Shown: positions 24,291-35,839, counted from the first letter of the stretch. The stretch is 64,000 bases of DNA from Larix kaempferi (GCA_027924585.1 BSBM01000436.1:11942501-12006500); one strand, 5' to 3'. Made by a program: numbers and translations. The notes: a model not told the origin generated them from the letters alone.

Positions 24291-25140
24291 GCAGAGCATT
24301 CTAGGGGAGGGAGGCCAGAAGTGGTGCGGCCCCACTTTGAACACCTAGGACGCCATGTGGACGCCACCCGTCGAGGGTTGGAGGTGCGCAGGTGGCTACT
24401 CCACGTCGTCCCGGGTAGATAGCGCTTTAATGCGCTTTATGGCACCTCGGGAATCATGCCAGCTGTCCCTTTCCCCGCAGCTACTCCAGGAGCCCGTTCA
24501 TTCTTGATCGGGGATGGAAGGTGAGCATTTGGCCACACCGGAACCTGTCCGCCATGGCTCCGTTGCTGCTCCGATGCCGCCTCTTGCTGCTGTTCAAACC
24601 TGCCACTGCTTGGAAGCTCCGTCGTCGTGTTCTGGTCCGCATATGTTTGTTGTTCGCGCGAAGGTCGTTGCTGTTTGAGCAGAGGTGTTTGCTGCTGTTA
24701 ACCTCGTCGAAGCTCATGGTGGAGCGGCCCACCTCCATGGTCGTCGCCATGGGTTGGGGAACTGTTGTGGTGTTGTTCTTGTGTTCGTGGTCCGTGGCGC
24801 AGGTTCCCCGGTGGGAATCTCCTGTTCCTGCTTGTTTGCGGGCTGCTCCTGGTTCGTCCTCGGCTCCTGGTGTTCGTGTCCCTGCTTCGTCCTCGACTCC
24901 TGGTTCATCCTCGGCTCCTGGTTCGTCCTCGGCTCCTGGTACCTGCTCCGCTCCTGGTTCGTGCTCGGCGGTGGCCACCTATTCAGAAAACATGGTAGGA
25001 TTTCGATCCTACCGGCTTCTCTTGCATTGTGTTTTTCAACACAACCACTCTCTTAGTGTGATTTGCTTGCTTTCTCTGTCTGTGTTCGGTCTGTTTGGGT
25101 CCGGTTGCGTTTGTGTTCTTGGTTGAATTGATTTTGGTGA
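24290..25140. other. GC-rich island with an 18-bp tandem repeat
   Basis: It is strikingly GC-rich against the AT-rich surroundings. At 24845-24965 an imperfect 18-bp repeat (GCTCCTGGTTCGTCCTCG) occurs about six times. It reads as SAPGSS on the plus strand and PGAEDE on the minus strand, and several frames stay open at once (plus 24521-25126; minus 24481-24978). Openness in many frames is expected of a stop-poor repeat and does not prove a gene. A second copy of the segment beginning CTCCGCTCCTGGTTCGTGCT is at 25144. It may be the edge of an unrecognised mobile element or a remnant of a promoter-like CpG region. Confidence 0.5.
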
Positions 25141-25194
25141 GTGCTCCGCTCCTGGTTCGTGCTTTGCAGTGGCGGCCTGTTCAAACGACGTTGT

Positions 25195-26028
25195 AGGTTA
25201 TGGTTTTTGGTTTTTAATGGAGCACTATTATGGTTTATGGTTTTTAATGGAGCATTTTTAGGCTTGAATTCGTTTACGAATGGAACATTGTTATGGTATT
25301 TGGTTATTAATGGAGCGCTGTAATGGTTTTTGGTTTTTAATGGAGCACTGCTGTGGTTTTTGGTTTTTAATGGAGCACCGCTATGGTTTTTGGTTTTTAA
25401 TGGAGCACAAGTATGGTTTTGGGGTTTTAATGGAGCACTGCCTTTGTTTCAAGGTTAAGGTTTCTAGGGTTTCATGGTTTCGACTTTAGGATAGACTTTT
25501 TGGTTTTTAATGGAGAGTTGTTATGGTATTTGGTTTTTAATGGAGCACTGTTATGGTATTTGGTTTTAATGGAGCACTGTAATGGTTTTTGGTTTTTAAT
25601 GGAGCACTGTTATGGTATTTGGTTTTTAATGGAGCGTTGTAATGGTTTTTGGTTTTTAATGGAGCACTGTTATGGTATTTGGTTTTTAATGGAGCGCTGT
25701 AATGGTTTTTGGTTTTTAATGGATCACTGTTATGGTATTTGGTTTTTAATGGAGCGCTGTAATGGTTTTTGGTTTTTAATGGAGCACTGTTATGGTATTT
25801 GGTTTTTAATGGAATACTATAATGGTTTTTGGTTTTTAATGGAGCACTGTTATGGTATTTGGTTTTTAATGGAGCACCGTTATGGTATTTGGTTTTTAAT
25901 GGAGCACTGTTATGGTTGTTGGTTTTGAATGGAGCACTATTGTAGTTTTTCGTTTTTAATGGAGCACTGTTATGGTCGAAATTCATTATTAATGGCAGAC
26001 TGTTATGGTCGAAATTTATTATTAATGG
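25195..26028 (+). repeat. 30-bp minisatellite with 60-bp higher-order period
   Basis: The unit is GGTTTTTAATGGAGCACTGT followed by about ten bases (TATGGTATTT or AATGGTTTTT). From 25560 to 25860 the two variants alternate strictly, giving a 60-bp higher-order unit. Because 30 is a multiple of three, both strands stay open (plus 25500-25928, minus 25537-25986) and read as ten-residue repeats. I treat this as non-coding. Confidence 0.92.
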
Positions 26029-26640
26029 TTGTATGAATTCGCAATGAATGGTTGTTAATTTGTTAATGGAGTTGATTATAGGATTAGGGTTTGAAGGTTA
26101 CGGGAAATTCTGACATAAAAAAACACCATAACAATGCTCCATTAAACCCTTTAGTGATTATATTGCTTTCAGTGATTGCTTGAATTCGTAAGGAATGGTT
26201 GTTAATTTCTTAGGGTTTGGAGGCATGAAACCTTTTAAGAAATTAACAACCATTCATGCTACTTAGGGTCTGCTATGGTTCAGTGATTGTTTCAGTGATT
26301 GTATGAATTCGCAATGAATGGTTGCTAATTTGTTAATGGAGTTGATTATAGGATTAGGGTTTGCTAGGGTTTCATTGTTTTATGGTTTCGGCTTTAGGAT
26401 AGTCTTCATTCCACCCAAATTGTAACTTAGTATATTTTAAAATTGAGGGAAGGTTTCATGGTTATGGAAAATTTAGATATGGTTTAATGGTTTGAAGGTT
26501 ACGGGAAATTCTGACACAAAAAAAACACCATAACAGTGCTCCATTAAACCCTTGAGTGATTATATTGCTTTCAGTGATTGCTTGAATTCGTAAGGAATGG
26601 TTGTTAATTTCTTATTGGAGTTGATTATAGGATTGATGCA
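26029..26640 (+). repeat. Duplicated block with inverted minisatellite unit
   Basis: A segment starting GAATTCGCAATGAATGGTTG and ending GGATTAGGGTTTG occurs at 26030-26092 and 26302-26363, with a variant at 26580-26638. A second segment (ACGGGAAATTCTGACA to ATTTCTTA) occurs at 26090-26212 and 26487-26610. Both copies of the second segment contain ACCATAACANTGCTCCATTAA, the reverse complement of the minisatellite unit next door. Confidence 0.8.
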
Positions 26641-27363
26641 TGCTTGAGATGCAAGATGACACTCTGAAATAATTTGGGCATGCCAATTAGATGAATAATT
26701 TGGACTGTGAAATGGAGGCATGAAACCTTTTACAATTCTAGTCTGCCTTTAATGGATGAATATGTGAAATAAGCATTGATTTCTAAAAAGAGTATGAGAG
26801 AATATGAAAGAGTATTTGAATTTTGGACATGCATATGTGTTTTTCCCATCTACAATGAGCCCTCATTTTGTATTTTTCTAGAAGTTTGGTTCTCATTTAA
26901 AAAATTGTCATTACTTTTCCAGAAGTAATGCAATATGCAACATGGAAATAGTGATACCACCTGCTTTCATTCTTGCTGTCTGCTCTAACCTAAGTAATCT
27001 TTAACTATGTGCTCGGCGGTTGTTTGCAATGCTTACCATGAATCCAGTTCGAGTTGATTTGCATTCAAGTCAATATTGCATTCAAGAAAAACTTGCATTC
27101 AATTTAAATTTTCAATCAGGTTGGTCTACCATCCAATTTAGTTTAACATTCAAATTAGTTCGCCAACCAAGAAATCTAGCAATCAGTTTTAGTAAGGAAT
27201 GAAGTCTAGTAAATAGACAGAGCCATGAAGAAAACAATACTTGACATAAAGGGCATATTCTTGTTCAACATAGTAGCAATTCGAGATTTTTACATATGGT
27301 TGGGACTTTATACATTTACTGTGGTTATGCCTAACATATATCGACTGTCAGATCGGAATCAAA
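26641..27363. other. Intergenic DNA downstream of the pogo-like transposase
   Basis: AT-rich, with repeated short phrases such as TTGCATTCAA (27058-27100). No gene is supported. It would include the 3' end of the pogo-like element, but I could not find a terminal inverted repeat. Confidence 0.45.
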
Positions 27364-27546
27364 CAAAAGCTTAGGAAACCACCCAAAATTCCTCCTGCAA
27401 CAAAATCTACCTTTCACATGTGTATGCCAAAGAAAACACATCTTCCATCTGTCAAACAAGAACTTTGGAACCACCCGAAATTCCCCCCAGTAACAAAATC
27501 TTCCTTTCATAGGTGTATGCCAAACACAAAACATCTATCATCCACC
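27364..27546 (+). repeat. Tandem duplication of about 95 bp
   Basis: Two adjacent copies share CAAACAA, GGAACCACCC, AAATTCC, AACAAAATCTNCCTTTCA and GTGTATGCCAAA. Confidence 0.75.
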
Positions 27547-27657
27547 AAACAAAAAACCCTATGTGTGAGGAGGTTGACTGCCTTCATTACCCAATCTAGT
27601 TGGGTTAGATACTGATGCTTGACCTGGTTGTGTTGAGCTGCAAACATTTGGTGCGGA

Positions 27658-30093
27658 CTAGGTTGCTCCTTGTAGCCAAGGAGGAATTGAGTAACCATAG
27701 TTATGACTTGAGCCTAATAGCCCTGGGTTCACTGGAGGTGTTTGGAAGGCATACACAGTATTTCCCCCTGCCTGATGGTATTGGGGTATCTGTATGTTAA
27801 TAAGGTCCTGGAATAATCTTCTGTTCTCTGAAAACTGATCCAATGGGTTGTCCACCACCTCTGTCCTCTCCAAACCATTTGGATTCCTCTGATGTGCCTT
27901 TCTTTGCTCCCTTTCCTTCCTTGCCAATTGTTTTTGTCGCTCTCTTTCCTCCCTTTCTTTCACTCTTACAAGCCTTTCCTGCCTTCGATTTTCTGCTGCA
28001 ACAGTACTTGCTTCCTTCTTCTCCTTTGCCAAGGCCTTCTTCTTCTCTTTTAATTCCTGCATCTCCTTTTTCTTGTGCTCAGCCTCAATCAGAAGGGTGA
28101 TGTAGTCCTCTGATGTTAGTACTTGTGAGCTCCTGCTTAATCTAAGATGCTTAGCAGTGGGATTAGATAGTTTCCCTGCAACTTTCTCCACTGGCAACTT
28201 AAGGAACTGGCCAAGTAGTGGCTCATTTGGTGGGAGTGCCTCATCATCATTTTCTTGGTCCACTGTATCTTCATTTTGTTCAATCTCATCTCCAACACCC
28301 CCAAGTGGCACATAATAATGTACAGCTTCATTGTTAAGGACTGCTGGCATCGAAGGCAGGTTAAGGATTTCATCGTTGGTGGGGGTGACAATGTGTCTGT
28401 TCATATTTGTCATGGCCTCTGCCAACCACTTGGGTGGTTCTGGCTGGCTTGGAAATGTCAACTCCTTGCTGTTGTTTACCACTGCTTCGTCACATCCATT
28501 CACACTCAAATCGGCAACGTTGTTATGAATAATCCCTTGGCCATCTAATTCTGTTTTTGTCCTTCCAACAGCTTCTATATTCTCCCCAGCAGGCTCAGTG
28601 CCATACTGACTTTCAATTACTTGTTCATTGTCGTCACCCAGTGGTTGGCAATGACCTTGAGAGAGTGATATGATGTTATCTGCAGCATCTGCATCCTCTT
28701 GCCCCTGAACATCAAAAGCTTGACTACATCCTGTGTCATGTTGAAGAGCATCAGAATTGAAAGGCCATATTCCTGTCCGCCTAAAACCAGCCCTGATATT
28801 TGATGCTGTGAGCGCCCTAGCAAAAGCTTTGCTTCCAAGTTCTGCTAATTCGAACCTCTTCACCTCTACCCCCGGGTTCTTTGCCATCCAGGACGCTCTC
28901 TTGGACCTGAAGTAACACTTGAAAGGCCCAAACACACTCACATCTAGAGGTTACAACCTGTGAGTGGTATGTGCAGGCAGTGTCAACAGATCAATGCCTA
29001 GCCTGTTTGCCTCCTCAATGGTTTGTATAGCAACGTGGCTTCCATGGCCATCAAAAATCAACAAGTGTATGTTTTCAGGTGAAACACCGCCAGGGACAGA
29101 GGAAGCAAAGTGGCAAAGCCAGCTCAAGAACAATTCTTTTGTCATCCAAGCATGGGGGTGTGCAGCCATGCATGCGCCAGGTTCACAGTTTTTAATGTAA
29201 TTTTTGAGTTGATTCTTTCCCTTGAACAGATAAAAACCTGGAATTGATGCTCCAACTGCGTTGACACAACAAAGAATAGTTATCCACTCCCTACTTTTTG
29301 GCAGAATTTTGGGCACATTCCTGCTCCCTCTCTTGGCAATCACCCGCATGCCACAATTCCTCCCTGCCTGTAATCCAGTCTCGTCATAGTTCCATATATG
29401 GTCTCCTCTGTATGAGTGTTTCTCATATGCATCAGAGAGTGTCTGATAGAACTTGGTCACAACTGTAAGGTGTAGATTGAAAGCTCTATCCCTGTCAAGC
29501 CCCTCTGCTGTGCGTAACACAAGTTCTGGATGCCTTTGTTTAAATCCTCTCCACCATGATTTCCTTGGAAATCCATCTTTGAAGGGTTTGGGCCTCCCTT
29601 GACAGATTTGGGCAACAGTTGATTTGAGTTGAACCAACTCCAGACCGTGGCCTAGTTGAGCCATCTCTTCACACCAAATCACAACTTCTTCTTCCTCTTC
29701 TGCACTCAACACTGTAAGAGGTCCTTTTCGCTTTGTATGGGTCAGGCCATTTATCCAGTAATGGATTGATGTTGGTGGAATCCCATGTTTTTTAGCAGCT
29801 ACTCTGATAGAAAAACCATTGAACTCTATATCATCTATTGTAGCCTTCATGTCTTCTTGTGTCCATCCTCTGATGGCACTAATCTTCTTACTGGTAGTTG
29901 CACTTTGAACTGTGGTGGATGGTGGAATAACACCACCACGCTCTGCATCATTTGCCTCTTCAACATCTCTGTGTGCATTGTTATTATCAGCATCATGTGC
30001 TATGTCCTAATCGGACAAGGTGCATCATAGTTGGGCACCCCTGCTGAGTCTCCTACTTGACCTCCTTGCACGAGTAGTGTTGACTCTTGCCAT
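27658..30093 (-). pseudogene. pogo-like (Tc1/mariner superfamily) transposase, three in-frame stops
   Basis: One frame of 811 codons runs from ATG at 30093 to the stop at 27658, broken only by TGA (30027-30025), TAG (30009-30007) and TAA (28953-28951). Order: basic N-terminus (RARRSSRRLSRG); Psq-type helix-turn-helix (SIRVAAKKHGIPPTSIHYWI); CENPB/Tc5-type helix-turn-helix (RKSWWRGFKQRHPEL); DDE_1 catalytic domain. Catalytic residues are visible in NYDETG (codon about 237), FDGHGSH (about 348) and PLDVSVFG (about 384), spacing DD35D, as expected of pogo/Tigger. The TAA falls just before PLD where a glutamine codon is usual. The C-terminal 300 residues hold an acidic stretch and a long charged coiled coil (KEKKEASTVAAENRRQERL and after). 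Terminal inverted repeats were not found. It acts in the nucleus to excise and insert DNA; this copy is probably dead, though only by point mutations. Confidence 0.9.
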
Positions 30094-31978
30094 GACTGCA
30101 ATCACCCACGGAATTAGAACTAGTTGTGTATCTTCAAAGGGATTTGGAATATTAAAATAGCTGTGTTAAAACAAAGTGTTAAAACGACCCTAGGATCTGG
30201 AGTATTCAAAAGCTCCTCGTGATGTGATTTACATGTTAAATGCAGGTTCTTGCATAAAATTAGATATAGTTTGGCTACATGAAAACATTATTGAAACACA
30301 AGTTTATCTTGAATGCAATACCTGAACTCTGATTGCTGTCTTGAATTAACTCTGCACCTGGAAATCAATCTGCAACTGTGTTTTGCTTGAATGCGATGCC
30401 TGGACTCTAAAAATCAAGCTTGGAAATAGAGGTGTGAGTTTAACATGATCTGGGAATTTCGAATAGCAGAAAAATGGAGGTTGTTTCAAGGTTGTAGTGT
30501 CTTTATAGCATTTTGGTGTTTGATTTGATTGACAACTTTGAAAAGGCATGGATTGCAACTGGCTGGATTTGGATGAGTGCTCACGATTGATTTGGGTTCG
30601 ATCCAATGGCCATCAATGGGGCTTTGTCGATCCAGGTGCTATTCGATATGCCTATGGACATGCTTCTGTTTGGTTTTATGGTTGATTTGATGATTTATGT
30701 TTGGTTTTATGGTTGATTTGATGATTTTAATGGAGTTGGCAGCATTAATTGCATTGTTTGGGCTACTTTGTTGAACAACAATGCACCTGGAGTTGACACT
30801 TAATTCTTCATTTATTATGCAGGTGACATCCAATATTATGGCAGGTGGGATGCCTTGGTGGTTAAGTGATTCTCGATGCTGGTCTAGGTCTTCTTGAAGC
30901 TTGTTCGATGAGGTCCATGTGATGGGCAATTTGTCCTTGTAGATTGGGTTGCATGGGGAGTGATGAGGTCCAATTAGATGTTTGTTGCAATGCATATTGG
31001 GATTTGGAAGGGACATGATGGATTTGAATTTTGTTCTGTCAAGACTGTGCAGTTGTCAACCTTTTGTCTTATAGTTGACAGCTGTAGGCCTAGTGTACAG
31101 AATGACACTTAATGAACTTAAATAGGACACTTTGTATATATTTATATAATTATATGTGTTTGACAGTTGGCATTTTCTTGGTCACTTATTGAGTTGTAAC
31201 TGTCACGGGTCCTATGACCACTACCGGTTCCCGTTCAACTATAGAACTCTCTCCCCTAGTCTATCTCACCGATAGAGTTAGAGTTTTGGAAAATTGTTTT
31301 TTATTACTTTGCACCCAATATTATACGATGTTGTTATGATATAGATTGAGATAATATACGATGTTGTTATGATATAGATTGCTGATAATTTTTTAAACTT
31401 ATGTTATTTCTAAAGTTAGAAACTCCGTCAGCTCATGAACATGAAGATTGCACAACAGTGCAAGTTAACTGCCTGCGCTAAATAATCCAACATAAGCGTT
31501 CTAACTCTGGAAGAAGAGGGGTATTTAACCCTGACACTACAGTGCAGTCATGCTCCATTGACTTCATTGATAAAATGCTTTCCTCCAATGGAGACTGTGC
31601 CTGTTCTAATCCACTCTTCTTCTTCTGCAATATTGAGACAATATAAATAACTCTCTTAAATCTTGTGAATGAATGATTAAGATGGATAATTATTTTTTAA
31701 TTTTAATTAAGCCTGTCTAGCAGAATTTTGAGCATAGCTGGAGTCTCCATCCCTACCATCCCCCGTTGCTCGTGCACCCGAATCCTCTAGTTCTCGGATC
31801 CGAAACTCCAATTATGCGTGCTCCACAGAACTATGGAAAACGAAAATGGCAAATTGTACATGTAACAGCCTCCGGAATGACGACATTATCGGTTGGGAAT
31901 GATGTTAATTTTGCATTAATTAACTTTAATTCATTGTCAATGGCAATGATAATTCCTCATAATTAACTGTTCACAGCC
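30094..31978. other. Intergenic DNA, probably the 5' flank of the pogo-like element
   Basis: No gene supported. There are small tandem duplications at 30666-30727 (TTTGGTTTTATGGTTGATTT twice) and at 31319-31385 (33-bp period, ATACGATGTTGTTATGATAT twice). Confidence 0.5.
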
Positions 31979-32167
31979 ATGGCGATGGGCGATCAGAGAA
32001 AAATTGAAGGCACCGTGGTTTTCTTAGTGGTGGGGAGGCCCAATTATGGATTCGACGTCTTCACCATCGACCTCCCCTGAAATTTTCTCAACGACCACAT
32101 ACTCACCGACAGGAAAAGGGTGGATCTGCTTATGGCTTTATTAGAGCTGGCCAGCAAAGAGTTATGA
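31979..32167 (+). pseudogene. DPP6/TolB-like beta-propeller protein, N-terminal fragment
   Basis: From ATG 31979 the frame reads GTVVFLVVGRPNYGFDVF then TIDLP and stops at TGA 32078. In the same frame it continues past the stop with NDHILTDRKRVDL to 32167. The phrase VGRP-YGFDVF followed by LTD is the start of plant 'DPP6 N-terminal domain-like' proteins, predicted WD40/TolB-type propellers of unclear role. Only about 60 codons of a family of several hundred residues remain. It lies head-on against the inverted half of the ABCG pseudogene, which suggests a rearrangement breakpoint nearby. The assignment rests on a short motif from memory. Confidence 0.5.
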
Positions 32168-32499
32168 AAAGCAAGGTAGCAGCTTAGAAGAAGAAAAAAC
32201 GTGAAGCAGGGAATTCACAGGCCATGAACAGAACCTGGAGCATTTGGATGACGTCGCAATTAAACAATTAGATCTTGCTATCTGTCTTAAGGAAATGGGT
32301 TATGGTTTCATGAAGATTGAAACTGGTTGCAGTCCAACCGGTGGTCACAATCATCCACATGGACAAGATAGGGGCGAGAAGCAACGTTTTCTTCTCCCTT
32401 ATGAACAAACCTTTCAGGTAGACTGGGTACCATAGAACGCAGCGTGCAGAAAGCTTGAATTTCTTCATGGATTTCTCCTGACATCGTCTGCATTTCATT
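32168..32499. other. Junction between the propeller fragment and the ABCG pseudogene
   Basis: Short frames exist on both strands, none with a motif I know. This should contain the left breakpoint of the ABCG inversion. Confidence 0.45.
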
Positions 32500-34843
32500 T
32501 ATATCGTTTCTTTGGACAACGCCGGTTTGAGCTGTGCTTGCTTTTGTTTCAAATCATCTTCAGAAATTAATGCCTGAGGCTTTCCTAGAGCTGGAAAATG
32601 GAAAAGGAACATTGTGAATTATATTTTTTAAATATGAATTCTTCTCCAAAGACAAAGTGTGATACTGAAATCAGCCCAATCATGTTTAAAAGTTAAAGGG
32701 ACTCACGATCTAGATAATGCAATGCCAACGTGTAGAGGAAGTTAAATAAAATATTGAATCCCACCATGGTTCCAATAGAAAGCCAATACCAGCAGCTATC
32801 GGCAAAAATACCGCGAGATTCCAATAACTTGACGCCGACGTTATCACCTGGCTGTAACAATTTAAGAAACAAAATCATTATTTCCTTCTATCACAGGAGA
32901 GATTTTCATTTGCAAATTCATCTAGTCTGTAATTTACTCACCTTTTGCCACCTGCTTGCCAAGAACTCGTTTACCGCAATTCCATTTTGAGCATACATGA
33001 GAGGAAAAATCCAGTAGCCCCATATCCACCATCCTTTAATATCATCTGCAATTGGAAATCATGAACACCAAACATTAGTATATATAGCTATTAACTGGCT
33101 TGCATAGCTTAACTATTAGATTTGAGCAATCATGAACACCAAACATTAGTATATATAGCTATTAACTGGCTTGCATAGCTTAACTATTAGATTTGAGCTT
33201 GATATTTTGTATACCTCTGGATATGATGAATCCTCCAAGAACAAATATGATCAAGAAGGCAAACGAACCGAAAGTGTTAGCCACTATCCGATTGCGTCCC
33301 ATAGTAGCTATAAAGCAAAAGAGACCTAAAGACATCTGATGGACTGTGAAGAATATAGCACAAGTTGTCGGAAAAATCTGCAGGGGAAGAGAATACCCAG
33401 GAAACTTGACATTAGCTTTGAACATTAAGAATCACAATAGTCAGAGCATAGGAAAGTGGGTATTCAAGGGCCATCATACCATACCTCTGAGGGTTTGGGG
33501 AAAAACTTATGGTATAATATGTGATAATGATCCACAACATAGACTCCAACAGGGAAAGATGAATTCTCATAATCCATGTCGGAAGCGAATAAGCCCAGGT
33601 TAGAACTTGAAATCTCTTTGCTTGTAAAACACTGGAAGCTTGTCAATTGTCATCCACAATTCTGCCATGCCATTGAACATCACCACCACTAGACCAAAGA
33701 AAAGCGCTCCAAAGTAAATGGCTCTGTCACCCAGATTTCTGTGATGCATATTGGTACGGAAAAAGACGCTCATGGAAATGGAAGCAATGACAAATATCTG
33801 TCCAAGATAAAATCATAATTAGCTTCAGATATATCCCAAATAAACATAGTAAAGTTTGGAATATGTAATCTGATAGACGGTTTACATAGGATTATAAAAA
33901 AATAGCTATAACTAAATGAAAATCGATTTCATAACAGGAGGTGTATTTGTCTGAAAGTACAAAATTTACAATAAAACAAAAACCAGTTTGAAATTACTAA
34001 ACATATGCTACAAAGCATCCAACAGTTTTGAAAAGAAAAATCCAACAATGAAGTATCTTAACATGAACAGTTTTGAAGATGTAGACGAACGAACTTCTCT
34101 TCATCAGCAAAACTTCTCTATCAAAGCAAGCTCTGAAAAGTTCCATTTTGCTCAAACTGTATTCCTCTGTTGTCAGAGCCGCGAGATGGGATTTCTTCTT
34201 ATCCTATGGAATAGATAACTCAGAATTCAATGCGGTACCAATGTGAAATGACTAGAATGCCTCTGCAAACTCCTTCACTGGAACATAACGGTACGTTTTC
34301 CTTCTGTCTGCCCAGTAATGCTCTTGATCTTTGAGAGAAGTCACTTGTTCAATCGATTCAACACAATAAAATGATATTAATCAGATTCTCTCATCTTAAT
34401 GTCGCAGCCGACAAATAAAATTTTGAAGGAAGACTATAAAAATAACGCACCTACTGCAAGAAATCTGCAACTCCTTTCCTCTCAGGGCATTTAAATCCCA
34501 TGGACTCGAAGAACTCGAGAATGTTTTCTTGAGGACCCTGGTAAATAATGTGACCTTCCAAAAGTAGAATGACATCGTCGAAGAGATCGAAGGTTTCAGG
34601 GGTAGGTTGCAGGAGTGAAACCACCATCGTCGACATGAAAACATGGACAACTTGGCGTAGGCATCGAACAATCCGGTATGTTGTGGCGCTGTCCAAACTA
34701 GTGGAAATCTCGTCCATGAACAGGGCTTTTGAAGCTCCAACAATCATTTCCCCAGTTGTAACTATTGTCGTCTGCCCTCCAGAAATGCCTCTATGCATTG
34801 GAACTCCTACTAGTGTGTCGGCGCATATGTCCAACCCGAAGAT
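32500..34843 (-). pseudogene. PDR-type ABCG transporter, nucleotide-binding domain 1 to linker, inverted half
   Basis: PDR transporters are plasma-membrane exporters with order NBD1-TMD1-NBD2-TMD2. On the minus strand, exons run from 34843 down: [15 protein letters not shown] signature GISGGQ, Walker B LFMDEIST, then [19 protein letters not shown] (34843-34451); SLKDQEHYWADRRKTYRYVP (about 34340-34250); TMD1 with FFRTNMHHRNLGDRAIYFG (33800-33620); the PNP region with a frameshift (33620-33440); VANTFGSFAFLIIFVLGGF (33425-33180); [18 protein letters not shown] (about 33050-32940); the TMD1 end (32855-32695); and linker LGKPQALISEDDL (about 32580-32500) after a TTTTCCAG acceptor. The first NBD1 exons, with Walker A, are missing. 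A perfect 71-bp tandem duplication sits in an intron at 33057-33198. Frameshifts and the rearrangement make it non-functional. Confidence 0.88.
33057..33198 (+). repeat. 71-bp perfect tandem duplication
   Basis: ATGAACACCAAACATTAGTA begins at 33061 and again at 33132; the copies appear identical over the unit. It lies within an intron of the ABCG pseudogene. Confidence 0.9.
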
Positions 34844-34976
34844 CTGATCCAACCATTAACAGCAATACAAATATTGATGGTTCATCCAAATAAAATGGAT
34901 CCTTTCCACAAATTGAAGCCGAGACGTTTCTTTTGGGGCTAAAGTTCAACTAAAAGGCCTCTGTTTTCACACTTTT

Positions 34977-35830
34977 TTGGGTTCGAATTTAAAATTTACA
35001 GTTTCTAACACAAAAATTGAAGATTTTGTCAGGGCAAGTTCACAACGAGGACGAAATAGCAATGTTTCAGATTCTATTCATGCATCTCGAAAGAAAGGAA
35101 TGGTTTTACCTTTTCAACCTTTCGCGATGGCCTTTGACAATGTCAATTATTTTGTGGACATGCCCCAGGTATGTTAATCATCCCATCTGTTTGAATTAAT
35201 TACTGCAAGCAAATATTGTAAATCATTTTTGTCTTCAGTAGTAAGGGGTGTCATAATTTGATTTTAAAGCTTGCCAGTAATTAATAATGGTGTACACTTT
35301 GCAGCAGGGAATGAAGCAACAAGGAGTGGAATAAAGTAGAGTCCAGTTATTGCATGGAGTGAGTGGGACATTCAGGCCTGGTGTGCTCACCTGTTTAATG
35401 GGTGTGAGGGGGTATGGAAAAAAAACCTAATGGATGTTCTTGCAGGAAGGAAAACTGGTGGATACATAGAAGGGTCTATCACCATCTCCCGTTTCCCCAA
35501 GAAACAAGAAAACTTTGCTCGCATCTCTGGTTATTGCAAACAAACCGATATCCATTCTCCTTTTGTTATTGTTTATGAGTCTCTTGTATACTCTGCCTGG
35601 CTTCGTCTTCCTGGCGAATTCGATACTGAGTTAAGAAAGGTAACCCCTTTTCCTTGATATCCTCAAATCTCTACTTTAACAGCATGATAAGTGTGTTTAT
35701 GTTGAAATGGGGAGTCTAAATAAACTCATGGGTGTTTTTAAACATTAACAGACGTTTGTGGAGGAAGTTGAGACAAGCTCTGGTCGGTCTTCCTAGAGTG
35801 AACGGCTTGTCCACGGAGAGTTGCAATCCA
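34977..35830 (+). pseudogene. PDR-type ABCG transporter, linker and nucleotide-binding domain 2, forward half
   Basis: Three exons on the plus strand. 34977-35168 reads SSQRGRNSNVSDS, KKGMVLPFQPFAMAFDNVNY and FVDMPQ before a GT donor. About 35305-35639 reads [12 protein letters not shown], a broken Walker [36 protein letters not shown] and [13 protein letters not shown]. 35752-35830 reads FVEEV then, after a small deletion, LVGLPRVNGLSTE. The Walker A segment GVSGAGKTT is replaced by GVRGYGKK plus a one-base deletion, so it cannot bind ATP. A stop (TAA) lies just upstream of VQLLHGVSG. Sequence after 35830 is unrelated, so NBD2 is cut before Walker B and TMD2 is absent. It lies head to head with the minus-strand half. 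Confidence 0.88.
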
Positions 35831-35839
35831 CCTAACTCT

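Noticed and set aside
24521-25126. SAPGSS-rich 201-residue protein as a real gene
   Set aside because: Several overlapping frames are open on both strands through the same GC-rich repeat; nothing favours this one.
25500-25986. Open frames on both strands of the minisatellite as a repeat protein
   Set aside because: A 30-bp stop-free unit keeps frames open automatically; no start context, domain or non-repetitive flanking coding sequence.
31766-31966. 66-codon plus-strand frame upstream of the propeller fragment
   Set aside because: No motif, and the recognisable start codon of the propeller gene lies downstream in a different context.
32308-32493. Minus-strand continuation of the ABCG linker as an exon
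   Set aside because: The reading after LSKETI matches nothing in the family and is followed by stops; probably past the breakpoint.
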